Assembly: GCA_947095585.1 (NCBI GenBank)
Contig: OX352761.1
Location: 87,568,779 to 87,632,778 of the forward strand
Length of the DNA stretch: 64,000 bases
DNA from: Nephrocerus scutellatus
Lineage: Eukaryota; Arthropoda; Insecta; Diptera; Pipunculidae
Reading direction: 5' to 3'
Shown piece by piece: positions 43,078 to 53,715 of this stretch (within the stretch, counting starts at the first letter, position 1; each line of letters begins with the position of its first letter). The position numbers and the translations under genes were made by a program. Under the pieces are notes generated by a model that saw only the letters and a list, made by a program, of their open reading frames with translations, searched no databases and had not been told where the DNA came from.

Positions 43078-43701
43078 TTAGGCTATGTTTATGGCGAAGC
43101 GTATTCGCGTCGCGCGATGCATTGGCTTTTCGCGCGATCGCAAGTGACATCGCTACATGCGAAATCGCAAGAGATTGAGTGTTTATGGCCGGGCGAATTC
43201 GCCTTGTTTCATTCCTGTTTTGATATTGGTAAAGTGAACAACATGCGAGCTAAAATAAGGCGCTTATTGTTATTGGAAAGCAGTTATTTGTGGCGTAAAA
43301 ATATTTGAAAACATTAAAAATAAATAAGAGATTTCAAGTGCATCCAATAAACAAAGAACGCAAACGTCATGGAGAATTTTAGCATTTGCACCCCCGCCAT
43401 CAACAATTTCCTGTTTTGTTGTGGTAATCTGAATTACGTAGATTCCACAAAAACTGGTTTCTGCACAACCTCTATACATTTTTCCATAACGAACGAGCGA
43501 TTCGCTAAACTGAATCAAAATATTTTGATTGCAGTTTTTCGTCGCACGCAGTCGCTTGCAGTCGCGTGCAGTCGCTCATTTCGCTTTTCGACAAATCGCT
43601 GCGCCATAAACACCTCCATATGTACGCATGTAATTGATCGCTAGCAGCGAATCGCATCGCGTCGCGCGACGCGAATACGCTTCGGCATAAACACAGCCTT
43701 A
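43078..43701. mobile_element. PIF/Harbinger MITE (618 bp) with TTA duplication
   Basis: The element is 43,081-43,698 with TTA on both sides. The terminal inverted repeats are about 45 bp, left GGCTATGTTTATGGCGAAGC and right the complement of GGCTGTGTTTATGCCGAAGC, continuing into GTATTCGCGTCGCGCGA. The 3-bp TTA duplication and GGC termini fit PIF/Harbinger. Sub-terminal regions are packed with TCGCGCGA/GTCGC words. A short plus frame (MRAKIRRLLLLESSYLWRK) recalls the N-terminus of Harbinger transposases; otherwise it is non-coding. Confidence 0.85.
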
Positions 43702-43940
43702 AATTCTAAAATTGGTCTAACATAACATTTATATAATCTTAATACTTCAGATGGAGTGAAGTAGAAGTTACAACGTCTTATGAAGCCCAAAAAATGGCTA
43801 GCTCTTTTTGAAATTTCATAAATATGTTCTTTCCAGGAAAGATCACTTGATACTTTTAAACCTAACAACTTAAGTGAATCTGATCTCGCAATAGGGGCAC
43901 CATTAATAACAGGTGGAACGTAATGTTGAATTGACTTCAA

Positions 43941-44217
43941 TGGAAGTGCACATGGCTGCTGAGCGGGAGGTTCAGGTTCGAAACCCAGCAACACCAAAAG
44001 TATTTTTCAGGGTGTCCCACCTCTGCGAATGGGTAAAAAACATTCCGAGAGTAATACCTTGTCACGGAAAGCTTCTCAATTCGCCGTTCGGATCCGGCAT
44101 TAAATTGTAGGTCCCCTCCATTCGTGTCCAAAAATTAACATGCGCAGCACAAATGGTCGCGAGAAGCTAGGCCTTGGAGCGCAATGGTCTGTCGCGCCGA
44201 ATATTATTATTATTATA
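43941..44217 (+). mobile_element. tRNA-related SINE, copy 2
   Basis: Head with GAGCGGGAGGTTCAGGTTCG and AAACCC (pol III box B GGTTCGAAACC at 43,975-43,985), body shared with the copy at 23,450-23,720, and an (ATT)n tail at 44,198-44,217. It is inserted in the RT of the minus-strand jockey-like copy. Confidence 0.75.
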
Positions 44218-45540
44218 AGAAATCCCCAATCGATAATGACTTGAATATTCGACAGAATAGTCAAATTCATTAGTTCACGCGAACCATTCAAGCGAGAATT
44301 GCATTCTTTTTGACTGACAAACTCAATGGAAGCCGATAGTTTTGTATCATCAGCAAATGAATGGATATCACAGGTTGTAGAAGACAACTGGTCGTTGATA
44401 TATATCAAGAAGAGCGTGGGCGACAAGGATGACCCTTGAGGCACGCCAGCATTGATCCCATGTGAAGCTGAAGATATACCATTTAATACAACTTTTTACG
44501 GTTCCATAAATAATCCTCAATCCATGCAATGAGAGAGGGGTGTAAGTTCAGTGCACGAAAGCTTTAGCAAAATCTAAGTAAACAACGCTTGATTCACCTA
44601 GATTCCATTGCCTTCCATAGAACCGACAACAAAGCAATTGGACGGTAGTTCGTAGGTGCCGATTTATCACCTTTTTTTTGAACAGGTTGAATATTTGCTA
44701 TTTTCCAAATTGATGAAAAAACACTTGACTTCATTGAGAGATGAAATAATTTGCTAAGTGGTTTTGGCAAAGTATGATGACATCTTTTCAATCCTAATGG
44801 TCGGGGCCAGTCGCTTAATTGGGTCAAGGCCGGAAATAGATTTTAGACTAACCTGGGCCTACATTAGGGAGAATTTAAGGGCTTTGGTAAGTTAAAGGAA
44901 GAGTAGACGCACCAGCGAAATGAGAAGCTAAGAGATTAGCTTTCTCAATATCAGTTCTATAATGAATACCATTATGAAATAAAGAAGGAATAGACGAAGT
45001 ATTGCCTGCAAAGTTTCTTTTAACCAATGCAGCAAACGACCAAGAGCTTCGACTGTTTGAATCAGAATCCAAAATTTATCGAATCTTAAGGTCATATATT
45101 ATTTTGGTCCTTTTTAATAAGGCGTTTGATCTGTTTCTATCTATTCGAAACTTTGCAAGGTTTTCTTCAGAAGTGCAATTAACGTAGTTTTTTTACACGC
45201 GACTGCTGACCTTCAATTTTCGTTAAACCATTTATTCATACGAGTATTATTTTTTTAAATGAAGAAGGAATGCAATTTTTCATACCTTGCAAAATAGTTG
45301 ACGTGATAAGTTGTGATGCTTCATCAGCATTATTGCTTGAAAAGCAGGTTGACCAATCAAATGAGCTATAAAATTGGTTGAGGTGCTTCCAGTTAGCATT
45401 TTTATAGTGCCAGAGTAGCCTTTTATGAGTTGGCTCTATAAGGGCTGGTGTTATTGAAATTTGGCTACTACCAAAGCATGGTCAAAAAGTCCTAATGGAG
45501 CAGATACTTCAATTGAATATTTCTCTGGCATAGTATGTAT

Positions 45541-45800
45541 GTGTGTCCGGTATGAACTGCCAAACCCTTCAACCGATCGCGTTCTAAATTTGCATATGGG
45601 TTTTCTACCATAATAGGCACTTAATAGGCATATTTTGAAATCGCGTTTTGATCGCGTTCAAACTTTGCATTTGCAACTTTTTCACAGCGTTACGCTCTCT
45701 GTACAAACATTAGTTACACTGTTCTACACATTGGTTACACTTCATTTTCATTTATTCAGTTTTGTTAATTTTATGCCTCGTTTTCTATAGTTATATTTTA
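45541..45800. other. Candidate Helentron left flank
   Basis: No gene. 45,575-45,660 (CGATCGCGTTCTAAATTTGC, ACCATAATAGGCACTTAATA, GGCATATTTTGAAA) recurs at 50,415-50,490 on the other side of the Helentron coding region in the same orientation. Confidence 0.5.
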
Positions 45801-45807
45801 TATGTAT

Positions 45808-45809
45808 GC

Positions 45810-45852
<43 letters not shown>

Positions 45853-45860
45853 CATATATT
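45808..45860. repeat. (TA)n microsatellite
   Basis: CATATATATACATATATATA followed by an uninterrupted TA run. Confidence 0.9.
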
Positions 45861-45871
45861 ACTACGGCCAC

Positions 45872-46255
45872 AGCTCCTATGGAAATTCTGGGTTCTGGCC
45901 AATGGGGTCTGGAATTTTGGGAACCAAGCCATTTCTCAAGCGATTCGTATGAAACTCGGAATGTAGGACTAATATGCGACTATAAGATTTCTTCCTATGT
46001 AAATTCTGGGATCTGGCCAATGGGGTCTGGAATTTGGGGAACCAAGCCATTTCTCAAGCGATTCGTATGAAACTCGGAATGTGGGACTAATATGCGACTA
46101 TAAGACTTGTTCCTACGGAAAGTCTGGGATCTGGCCAATGGGGTCTGGAATTACGGGAACCAAGCCATTTCTCAAGCGATTCGTATGAAACTCGGAATGT
46201 AGGAAATGCGACTATAAGATTTGTTCCTATAGAAATTCTGGGACCTGGCCAATAG
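45872..46255 (+). repeat. 121-bp minisatellite, about 3.2 units
   Basis: Units start near 45,875, 45,996, 46,117 and 46,230. Each contains CCTATGGAAATTCTGGG, CTGGCCAATGGGGTCTGGAA, AACCAAGCCATTTCTCAAGC, GATTCGTATGAAACTCGGAA and TGCGACTATAAGA. Confidence 0.9.
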
Positions 46256-46285
46256 AATTTTAAAAGTACTTTTGGTAATATTTTG

Positions 46286-46545
46286 AGTTTTTTTTTCGGG
46301 TTGAGGGTCTTGCAGGGGTCTTTTGAGGGTCTTTTTTGGGATCTTCTGGGTGGTCTTTTGACAGTCCTTTGAGGCGTTGAAAAAATTCAGATAATGTGAA
46401 TATTTAGGTACGTGTGGTGGAAACCGGTAGAAGAGGAGAATGCTTTGTCTTTTAAGAGTTTTTTGAGGGTCTTTTGGGGTTTTGTTGTGGGGTCTTTTGG
46501 GAATTTTTTAAGCGGTCTTGTGGGGGGTCTTTTGCGGTCACTGCT
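46286..46545 (+). repeat. Degenerate GGGTCTTTTGAG repeats
   Basis: Irregular T/G-rich repeats of the core GAGGGTCTTTTG on both sides of a 60-bp unrelated stretch. Non-coding. Confidence 0.8.
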
Positions 46546-46559
46546 CATCACCTCCTTTA

Positions 46560-47820
46560 TGTTTCTATGAATATCATACGACGAAGAGTTCGTGACTCCT
46601 TAGCTGGATTTAAACATATTGGAAATGATATCAAAGGCTTTCATTAATCAGTAAATAGAAACCAATATCGCTTTTTTGAAATGTATACCAAATTCAACAA
46701 ACTACTGGGCTGATAGAAAAAAAGACTTATTCTCTATGATCAGGCAATATGGTAAGCCAACTATGTTTTTGACATTGAGTGATAATGAAACCGGTTGGGT
46801 TAAGTTACTGAAAATATTGTATAAACCAAAAAATAATTTACCTCTCAGATGAATTACTAGAACAAATGAACTATATTCATAAATGCACTTTAGTGAATGA
46901 AGACGCAGAAACGTGTTCTATTTCCCTTAATAGAATATTAAATGTTATTATGAATTCGCTTACTTAAAAAAACCAAGCCCCGTTGGGGAATATCGAGTAA
47001 ATCATTACTTCAAACGGATTGAATTCCAACACCGTGGGAGCCCTCATGCTCACATTTTGCTGTGGATTGAGAATGCTCCAGTTGATGCACTTCAGGTCAA
47101 CTGATATGATGCTATTGAAATGATTGATAAATTAATTACAGTTTCGACTGCAGAGGCATCTGGAAATATAAATCTGCAAACGCATAAGCATTGTTATAAG
47201 AGAGTAGTTGCAAATAACACGACCCAGAGTCTTCTTGAAGCGTCAGCCTAGTGAAAAGTGGCACAATGCATTCAATCCATTCATTTTTAATGTATTACAA
47301 TCAAATACGGACATTCAATTTATTTTGGATGAATATTCTTGTGCTGCGTATGTAGTTCAGTATGTGAATAAAACAAATAGAGGCATCAATAACTTACAGC
47401 GTCAAATACTTCAAGTAATGACCGATAATCCAGAGTTTGATCTGGTTGATGTCACTGGAAAAATGTGAGTTGATATGCTAACTGCTGTCGAAATTACAAG
47501 CCAAGAGGCAGCGTGGTTTCTGCTTCGTTTGCCAATGTCTAAAAGTTCATCTGTAATTGTATTCATTCCAACAATGTGGCCTGTCGAGCGTCAACGAGTG
47601 CGTAAGACACGAGAAGAAATGGAGAAAGAATTTGGAAGGAGAATTGTTTCGAAAAATACCAAAGAAGACCCCAAAATCTCGAGGAGTGTACTCTGGCGCA
47701 ATGTGTTGCAAATTATACTATTTATGGTGAGAAATACAGGAAACGGAAAGAATCACGTGTTATGCGGTATAGGAATTGTGACATGGGTTCAGATCTCAAC
47801 GAGAACAAACGTGAGATGAT
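46560..47820 (+). pseudogene. Helentron Rep (HUH nuclease) domain
   Basis: In changing plus frames: YWADRKKDLFSMIRQYGKPT then MFLTLSDNETGW (Helitron-like N block), then RIEFQHRGSPHAHILLWIEN near 47,015-47,075 with the metal-binding HUH residues (HAH), then CAAYVVQYVNKTNRGINNLQ near 47,340-47,400 holding the candidate catalytic tyrosine. 47,475-47,819 carries [20 protein letters not shown] and KTREEMEKE. The protein would nick single-stranded DNA to start rolling-circle transposition. Stops near 46,850, 47,102 and 47,466 show it is inactive. Confidence 0.8.
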
Positions 47821-47899
47821 CACGTTGCATATTCCTTTTCGTAACGAGGAAAACTAAATTTTAAGTGAATTCAAATTTGTTAAACGGGAGAACCTGATG

Positions 47900-49398
47900 C
47901 TAAACAATCGTTATTATGATTTGATGATAATGTCTAATGAAAGACAGAAGGATCTACTAATGCACGTTATTCACAATATTCTCTCTGGCTCTGCTGCACC
48001 ATTTCAAATTTTCTTAATGGTCCTGCAGGTTGTGGAAAAACTTTCGTGATTCGTCTGTTGATGAAAATTTACAATCGATATTCACCTACGGATAATTATT
48101 GCAATTCGTATATTACATGCGCATCAACGGGAAAAGCTGTTGTCGCCATCGACGGTACCACAGTTCACACAGCTTTAAAAATACCGCGCTCAAAATTGTT
48201 ACCACTATCAATTGGGGTTGTATCGGGTGTTTCAACAGGTGCGCTTCAACTTTTCTCCGATAGGGACGGCGAACGACGCCATATTTTTTATTGTTCTTTT
48301 GTCATTTGGAAACTCCATTAGTATACATTTCATCATGGAACGCTACACATGTGAACAGCGATTGCAAATCGTGCAAATTTTTTATCAAAATAATCGTTCT
48401 GTTGCCGCTACTTTAAGAGCATTACGGTCATTTTACGGTCCATTTAACGATGAGGCTCACTTTTGGCTAGAAGGATTTGTCAACAAGCAAAATATGCGTT
48501 ACTGGGCAGAAAGCCACGTGTGGGTGATTCATGAGGCACCGTTGCATCCCGAAAAAGTCACTGTTTGGTGCGGATTACATGCCGGCGGCGTCATTGGGCC
48601 ATATTTTTGGTTCAAAGATTGGACTTCGTAAAACGTGCACGCGGTGGTCATGCAAAAGAAATCGAGTTTCATACTTAAATGTATCATATGTATAGGTTCA
48701 AATTCGTTAATAAAAAAAAAGTTAGTTCAAAAGTCGAACAGTTTGTGTTTTATTCAAAAAACAAGTTGAAGTGCTCTTATTGAAAAACCCTATACAACAA
48801 TTTAGAGCTCTGTTCAAGTACTTCAAAGTATTCATTATTGATGAAATAAGTATGATAAGCGCGCTGCCACGACACAGGAGGTCTCCCCTATGAAATTATT
48901 TTGGTTGTAAATAAATCTTACATGCTGACAACGAACGTATATGTTTCTGATGGATTAGCAAATGGACAAATGGGGACATTGGTCCACATTGAATCTAATT
49001 CAGAAGGAGATGTGACACGTATCTGGCTGCAATTCCCAAATTCATCGAAAGTCGGTGAAAAGTTGAAAAAGAAATATAATAAAACTATTGCAGCTAAAAG
49101 AAGTCACCTTTCTATTATTTCATGTTCTGCTGTCACAATACACAAATCACAAGAAGGGAAATTTGATGAAATTGTCTACGAATATGAGAAATCTCACTCA
49201 CAACAATTGTTATACGTTGCGCTATCGAGAGTCACGAATATGGATGTAATATACATTGTCACACCTCGAGATGATACAATTTTTTATCCTGGAAGAAGAG
49301 CATCAACATCAACAGCAAATTTACAGGCAGAATTCAGGAGACTGAGTCTCAACAAAGTACAAACATTTGGACAACAAGTACTTGAATTGATATCTTAA
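47900..49398 (+). pseudogene. Helentron PIF1-like helicase, interrupted
   Basis: Walker A is present as GPAGCGKTFVIRLLMKIYN near 48,025-48,080, then SYITCASTGKAVVAIDGTTV and HTALKIP. The Tc1/mariner insertion (48,223-48,792) follows, then FRALFKYFKVFIIDEISMIS with Walker B (DE). A gap follows, then the open stretch 48,901-49,398 with YVSDGLANGQMGTLVHIESN, SCSAVTIHKSQEGKFDEIVY and YVALSRVTNMDVIYIVTPRD, the PIF1 C-terminal motifs. It would unwind DNA during rolling-circle transposition. The motif region between Walker B and 48,890 is deleted. Confidence 0.85.
48223..48792 (+). mobile_element. Tc1/mariner derivative (570 bp) with TA duplication
   Basis: Inverted ends TCGGGTGTTTCAAC...GCGCTTCAACTT and the complement of AAGTTGAAGTGCTCTTATTG then AAAAACCCTA match over about 34 bp with several substitutions, and TA is present on both sides (48,221-48,222 and 48,793-48,794). 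It keeps an open frame 48,335-48,631: ERYTCEQRLQIVQIFYQNNR (helix-turn-helix start) fused by internal deletion to DEAHFWLEGFVNKQNMRYWA, then EKVTVWCGLHAGGVIGPYF. The transposase is therefore incomplete and the element non-autonomous. Confidence 0.85.
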
Positions 49399-50132
49399 AA
49401 AAGGAATTTCGGTATTTTCACTCAATTGTCAGAGTTGAAGACTACAGCACCAGATTTGCAAGATGAAGATGCAAGAATTTCAACGTTATTAGTGTTGAGT
49501 GAAACTTGGTTGAAACAAGGCGAAAAGGTGGATATACTGAGATTCGAGTGTATCGTCACATTTAAAAGAGAAAAAGATAGAGCCGCTGGTGTAGCTATTT
49601 ACCGAAATACAGCTGATCAGTCAATCAACCTCACTCCACATTTAGCTATATCTCTTCGACAAACTAATGAAAAAGATGTCAGTACATGTGCCATTGGAGA
49701 TATCTGTGCTGCAAGATGTCATCATGATAATGGACAATCCGTGTTAATTCTTGCTGTGTATAATCACCTAACACCAAGCTTGATGAAATTATCGAATTCA
49801 TTCATCATTTGTTATTACCATACACACAAAATGGTGCAACATTACTAAAAAATAATTAGGGGACTCTACCAGTGATAATGAGCGGTGACTTCAATGTGCA
49901 GTTCTCCAAACCTGAAAGTCAACTTCTCTTTGACTTTTTAGCTAGAGAATTCAATTTAAAAATTAACAACAATGTCAATACCCCAACAACCAAGTCGGGT
50001 ACAACAACTGATGCTGTATTTCCTAGGAATTTAGGACGTATTAAATCCCAAATGTCTGTGTCGTATTTTAGCTATCATAAGCCAATTGTCACTATGATAG
50101 ACACAGATAATTCTGTGGATAATAATTTATAA
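49399..50132 (+). pseudogene. Helentron-fused APE-type endonuclease
   Basis: Directly after the helicase end, in linked frames: LKTTAPDLQDEDARISTLLV then LSETWLKQGEKVDI (EN with the catalytic glutamate in ETW), AAGVAIYRNTADQSINLTPH, QSVLILAVYNH, then MSGDFNVQFSKPESQLLFDF (GDFN block), NVNTPTTKSGTTTDAVFPRN and VSYFSYHKPI (SDH block changed to SYH). An EN fused downstream of Rep-helicase is the hallmark of Helentrons, as opposed to canonical Helitrons. Stops and the altered terminal block show decay. Confidence 0.85.
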
Positions 50133-50700
50133 AAAATGAGAAACAAATTAATACTATAATTGATTCATGTTTTTGTGTAATGAATTCCTTGTAAAATATA
50201 TTTTAAAACTTTGAATTGTTTTTTTAGTTTGAGATTATACCCTTATCTTTACTATTCCATACATCTCAACTACTTATTATCTCTTGTTTAATAAAAAAAA
50301 ATTCTAATATCTTATATCTATCTAATAAGCAAGATGTTTCAATTCTGTCGTGCGTGAACTCCACGCACACACTTTTTTTTATTGTTTCTACAAATTGCAT
50401 GTTTTTATGAACCAATCGCGTTCAAACTTTGCGTTGGTGTTTTATACCATAATGGGCACTAAATGGGTATATTTTGAAAGTGGTCAGACTCCTGGGTCAA
50501 GGTGTCACAATTTCACAAATTGCAAACCGATTTTCTTCAAATTTTAACATGAGATTTACAAACGTATTTTTAAAAAAATGTCAACGTAAATTATTGGCAG
50601 GTGAGGGAAGATTATAGGCTATAGTACTCCCATCACCCCGCGGGTTCATGTGTGCGGGTAGCAAAGAGCCTGGGAACAGCTAGTTAGAAATAAATAAAAG
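50133..50700 (+). mobile_element. Helentron 3' region, candidate terminus
   Basis: Non-coding. 50,415-50,490 repeats the left-flank block at 45,575-45,660. 50,635-50,690 holds CACCCCGCGGGTTCATGTGT then GCGGGTAGC (short stem CCCGC/GCGGG) followed by GGGAACAGCTAGT, resembling the stem-loop and ACAGCTAGT-type ends of Helentron and DINE-like elements. The exact end is uncertain. Confidence 0.5.
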
Positions 50701-51200
50701 GTGAGATGATTGACCAGTAGTATCGGGATACCTAGTTGGCTTATCAACGAGTTTTGTGAGAAGATTAATATTTGAAAATAGTTCTGCGGACATTAAAATC
50801 GCCCAAGACGACCAATTCTAATGATGATGGGGATTGATAAATTTTGTCTATAGTTTTCGATAACAAATTAAACTTATTAATAGTGTCAACAGGTGATAAA
50901 TTAGGACTACGATAAAGGGAACAAATATACATTGAGCGGTTTGAAACAGGGGATTAAAGTTCGGAATAATAAATTTAGGAACACTAAAACAGATATAATC
51001 ACTAATAAAGAGAACAACCCCTCGATGCGGAACCAAACAGTCAATACGAGAATAACCCTGGACAATGAAAATGATTTGTGGTACCCATAAAAGAAACCTG
51101 CGTTTCAAATAAACTAAGAACTGCAGGTTGATTTGCGTGAAGATGCGCTACGATGGAGTTAAAATTACCCTTAAAGCCGCGAATATTAGTGAAATGCATT
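50700..51200 (-). pseudogene. Non-LTR EN fragment
   Basis: On the minus strand: MHFTNIRGFKGNFNSIVAHL, FETQVSFMG (catalytic glutamate ETQ), FHCPGYSRIDCLVPHRGVVL, FISDYICFSVPKF and, after shifts, a LGDFN-like block. This is the start of an ORF2 endonuclease of jockey/CR1 type; RT is absent. Confidence 0.7.
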
Positions 51201-51690
51201 TAAAAATAAGAATTCATTTCACAAAAGTAAAAATACCGAAATCAGAAAAAGCACAAAAAATATGTTATATAATTAGATAAAAAAAGAATATTAAAATAAA
51301 AACAATAAGATGATTTTTTTTAAAAGCCAACAGCTTAACAGAAAATCGTAACGGATTCGCTTCTAGTACCAGGCCTTACAAACGAAAGAGTCCCGAACAA
51401 TCAGCGAACCGAGAGGCTTATCAAAAATTCAACTTAAATACTTATGTCCAATTTGATCTTGGGCAGCAAACAAAACTCTTTCCAAAGATGTTGCGTTTCT
51501 TATGACTTGAAACGTTTCCCAATAAAACAATGTTTTCTTGAAAAAAAACACACACACACACAAACAACAAATAATTATTCAATTCCTAATATTTATATAG
51601 ATTTATTTAAATTAAATTTATTTTAATTTTTTTCACAAAATTTTTTTGTTTGTTGATTGACAGAAAAATCAAATCGGTTCTATAAAAGGT
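51201..51690. other. No gene seen
   Basis: AT-rich; an (AC)n run lies at 51,550-51,562. Confidence 0.4.
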
Positions 51691-52090
51691 AATGGAATCT
51701 ATCATTAATTTCAAACTAATAAACTATATGCACTATATGATTTCGCAAAAATCGCTCATCATGAAGTGTATGAATAATTATTGGTGGAGAAGCATTAAAA
51801 ATCTAGATAAATCAAGCGTCGTGGATATATCAAAAGCTTTTGATCGAATATGGTATGTTTGTCTTATAAATAAGATTCGTTCGCACAACTTAGACATCTC
51901 TCTCATTGCATAAATTATTTATAGAACCGCAAAATAAAAATGGTATTGGATGTTATTCCTTCATCTTCGTAAGGGATAAATGCGTGCAACGAGGGTCATT
52001 CTTGTCGCCTACGCTTTTCCTAATATATGTTAATGAATTCTACAACCTGTGATATCCTTTAATTTGCTGATGATACAACGCTGCGAGCAT
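51691..52090 (+). pseudogene. Jockey-like RT fragment
   Basis: The plus frame reads SSVVDISKAFDRIWYVCLIN then KIRSHNLDISLIA, the catalytic-aspartate RT block. Beyond it, in shifted frames, remnants of the SPTLFLIYxN and FADDT blocks are visible at 52,000-52,085. Short and dead. Confidence 0.7.
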
Positions 52091-52212
52091 TTCGCTACCT
52101 GCGACATTTTAACATATTTTACTAATTACTTTTTAATTTCAGGTACATATTTATAATTTATAGTTATTTATTTTCAGATTAAGTTTTTTTTTACGTCTTT
52201 CAGCCCTATAAA

Positions 52213-53713
52213 ATGGGGAAAAAAGAAAAACGAAAGGAAAAGGTTAATGAGGTATTAACCTTAATCAGACAAGAAGTCTCCACCCATGGTGGTGATTTCC
52301 TTGCTTCCTTGTATGAAATGCTGGATGAAGTCAACCAGCTGTGCGAAGACTCAGCTTCCTCTGAAAAGGAGAACATGAGCCTTGGTGATTTAGAGGTCAA
52401 TGATGCGTCCGGATCCAGCAGCAGCGATGAAGACAGTCGCAAACAGCGGTCTTCTCACATGCCAATAAAAGCCAAAAGAAGGAGGTTGTCTGGAACAGAC
52501 CAGACCATCATCGCCACCAACATCATCTTCTCCTACAGTGAATGCTGTTGAAGTGCGGAAGCCGCCGAAAGTCATTGCTGTAGAGAAAACAGCCAAGGCA
52601 AAAGAGGCACAAAATGTTATTAAGAAGGCACCACCTTCACCAAGCAAAAAAGCCCCAATTACGGGACCAACATCGAAACCATTTGCTATATCGCCAATAG
52701 TCTGTTTAAGACTCAACTTTGCTGAACTATTCGCGAAGAGGCCCAACATTAGTTGCAGAATTCGCAACATGAACAGCAGTAAGTCGGTCGTTACGGCCAT
52801 AAACAAAGATGGGCACCAGAAAATTCGGTCTGTCCTACAATCGGAAAAGACTGAATTTAACACTTACACTGCTAAGGAGGACCGTAAAGAAATGTTGGTT
52901 CTAAAAGGCATACACCACTCCTTCGATACTGATGATGTCAAGGATGCATTAACGGCAGAGGGTATCCCTGTACTGGAGGTCAAACCCTTCAAATCTCAGA
53001 GGACCGACAGGAAATTTAACGATTTCATTGTCGAACTTGAGAAGAACTGCGATAAGGCAGCAGTTTCCTCAAAAACCCTCCTGATGAACCAGTTGGTACA
53101 TTGGGAAAAACTTAAACCGGTAGGCATTACGCAGTGCAGAAACTGCCAAAATGTTGGACATGTAGCAAGCAATTGCGGCATGAAATACAGATGCGTTAAG
53201 TGCAAGGACGAACACTTACCTGGCCAATGCCCGAGAAATGAAGACAAAAAGAAAGACGACAACGTCTTCTGCACAAATTGCCAAAAATCTGGACATCCTG
53301 CAAACTATCGAGGATGTCCTAAATATAAAGAAAAAATGGCGGAAAAAGTAAAAACCGCCCAAAAGAAGATGCAGCATAAGTTCGCCCAGAAATCTGCTGC
53401 AAAAGCTATAGTGAAAGGAGTTAGCTTTGCTAGTATAGCTGCTATGGGAACTGCTAGCAAGCCAGCAACACTCAACAAACCACCACCAACCATCCAAGCA
53501 AGCAAAAAACCAGTAATTAAGCAAGCTCCAAAACCGGCACCATCTACTGGAAAGTCTAACATCTTCGACGATACGGAAAGGCTATTTGGAGCAGACCTTT
53601 TCACAATTTTGCAGAAAGCAAGAGAAGTCGTGCCTGCTAATTATAGCAGTCTTGATGACAGGTCCAAAACAACCGTTTTGGGTCGACTTATTTTTGAATT
53701 ATGTTCACAATAA
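52213..53713 (+). pseudogene. Jockey element ORF1 (Gag-like, CCHC)
   Basis: ATG at 52,213 opens GKKEKRKEKVNEVLTLIRQE with an acidic Ser-rich region. A frameshift near 52,530 leads to a 391-residue open stretch ending at 53,713. It contains EMLVLKGIHHSFDTDDVKDA (RNA-recognition-like PRE domain) and a zinc-knuckle cluster CRNCQNVGHVASNC, CVKCKDEHLPGQC and CTNCQKSGHPANYRGC near residues 200-265. A Lys/Pro-rich region and a helical end (LFGADLFTILQKAREVVPA) follow. The arrangement is that of jockey-clade ORF1 proteins, which bind element RNA. One frameshift separates it from an intact gene. ORF2 starts within 10 bases. Confidence 0.85.
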
Positions 53714-53715
53714 GC

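Larger units (their letters stand above)
42332..45540 (-). mobile_element. Jockey-like element, 5'-truncated, with two nested insertions
   Basis: On the minus strand: EN end and linker 45,190-45,540 (GLFDHALVVAKFQ, HYKNANWKHLNQFYSSFDW); linker 44,875-45,072 (RNFAGNTSSIPSLFHNGIHY); RT 44,594-44,827 (LSKLFHLSMKSSVFSSIWKI, KKGDKSAPTNYRPIALLSV) and 44,220-44,444 (PQGSSLSPTLFLIYINDQLS, IHSFADDTKLSAS). After the SINE comes 43,702-43,935 (VINGAPIARSDSLKLLGLKV, KASHFLGFIRRC-like block, YKCYVRPILEF). After the MITE comes 42,660-43,077 (SYVWGGAARSHLVYLDGIQN, TLEHRRNVGTLSVFYKF). The 3' UTR (42,342-42,600) ends in an A-run at 42,331-42,341. Confidence 0.8.

Noticed and set aside
43975..43985. Functional tRNA gene
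   Set aside because: Only box B and part of the head are present; there is no foldable cloverleaf, and the context is a SINE with an ATT tail.
45872..46255. 121-bp units as a CRISPR array or coding repeat
   Set aside because: Units are contiguous and too long for CRISPR; the open frame across them is not maintained.
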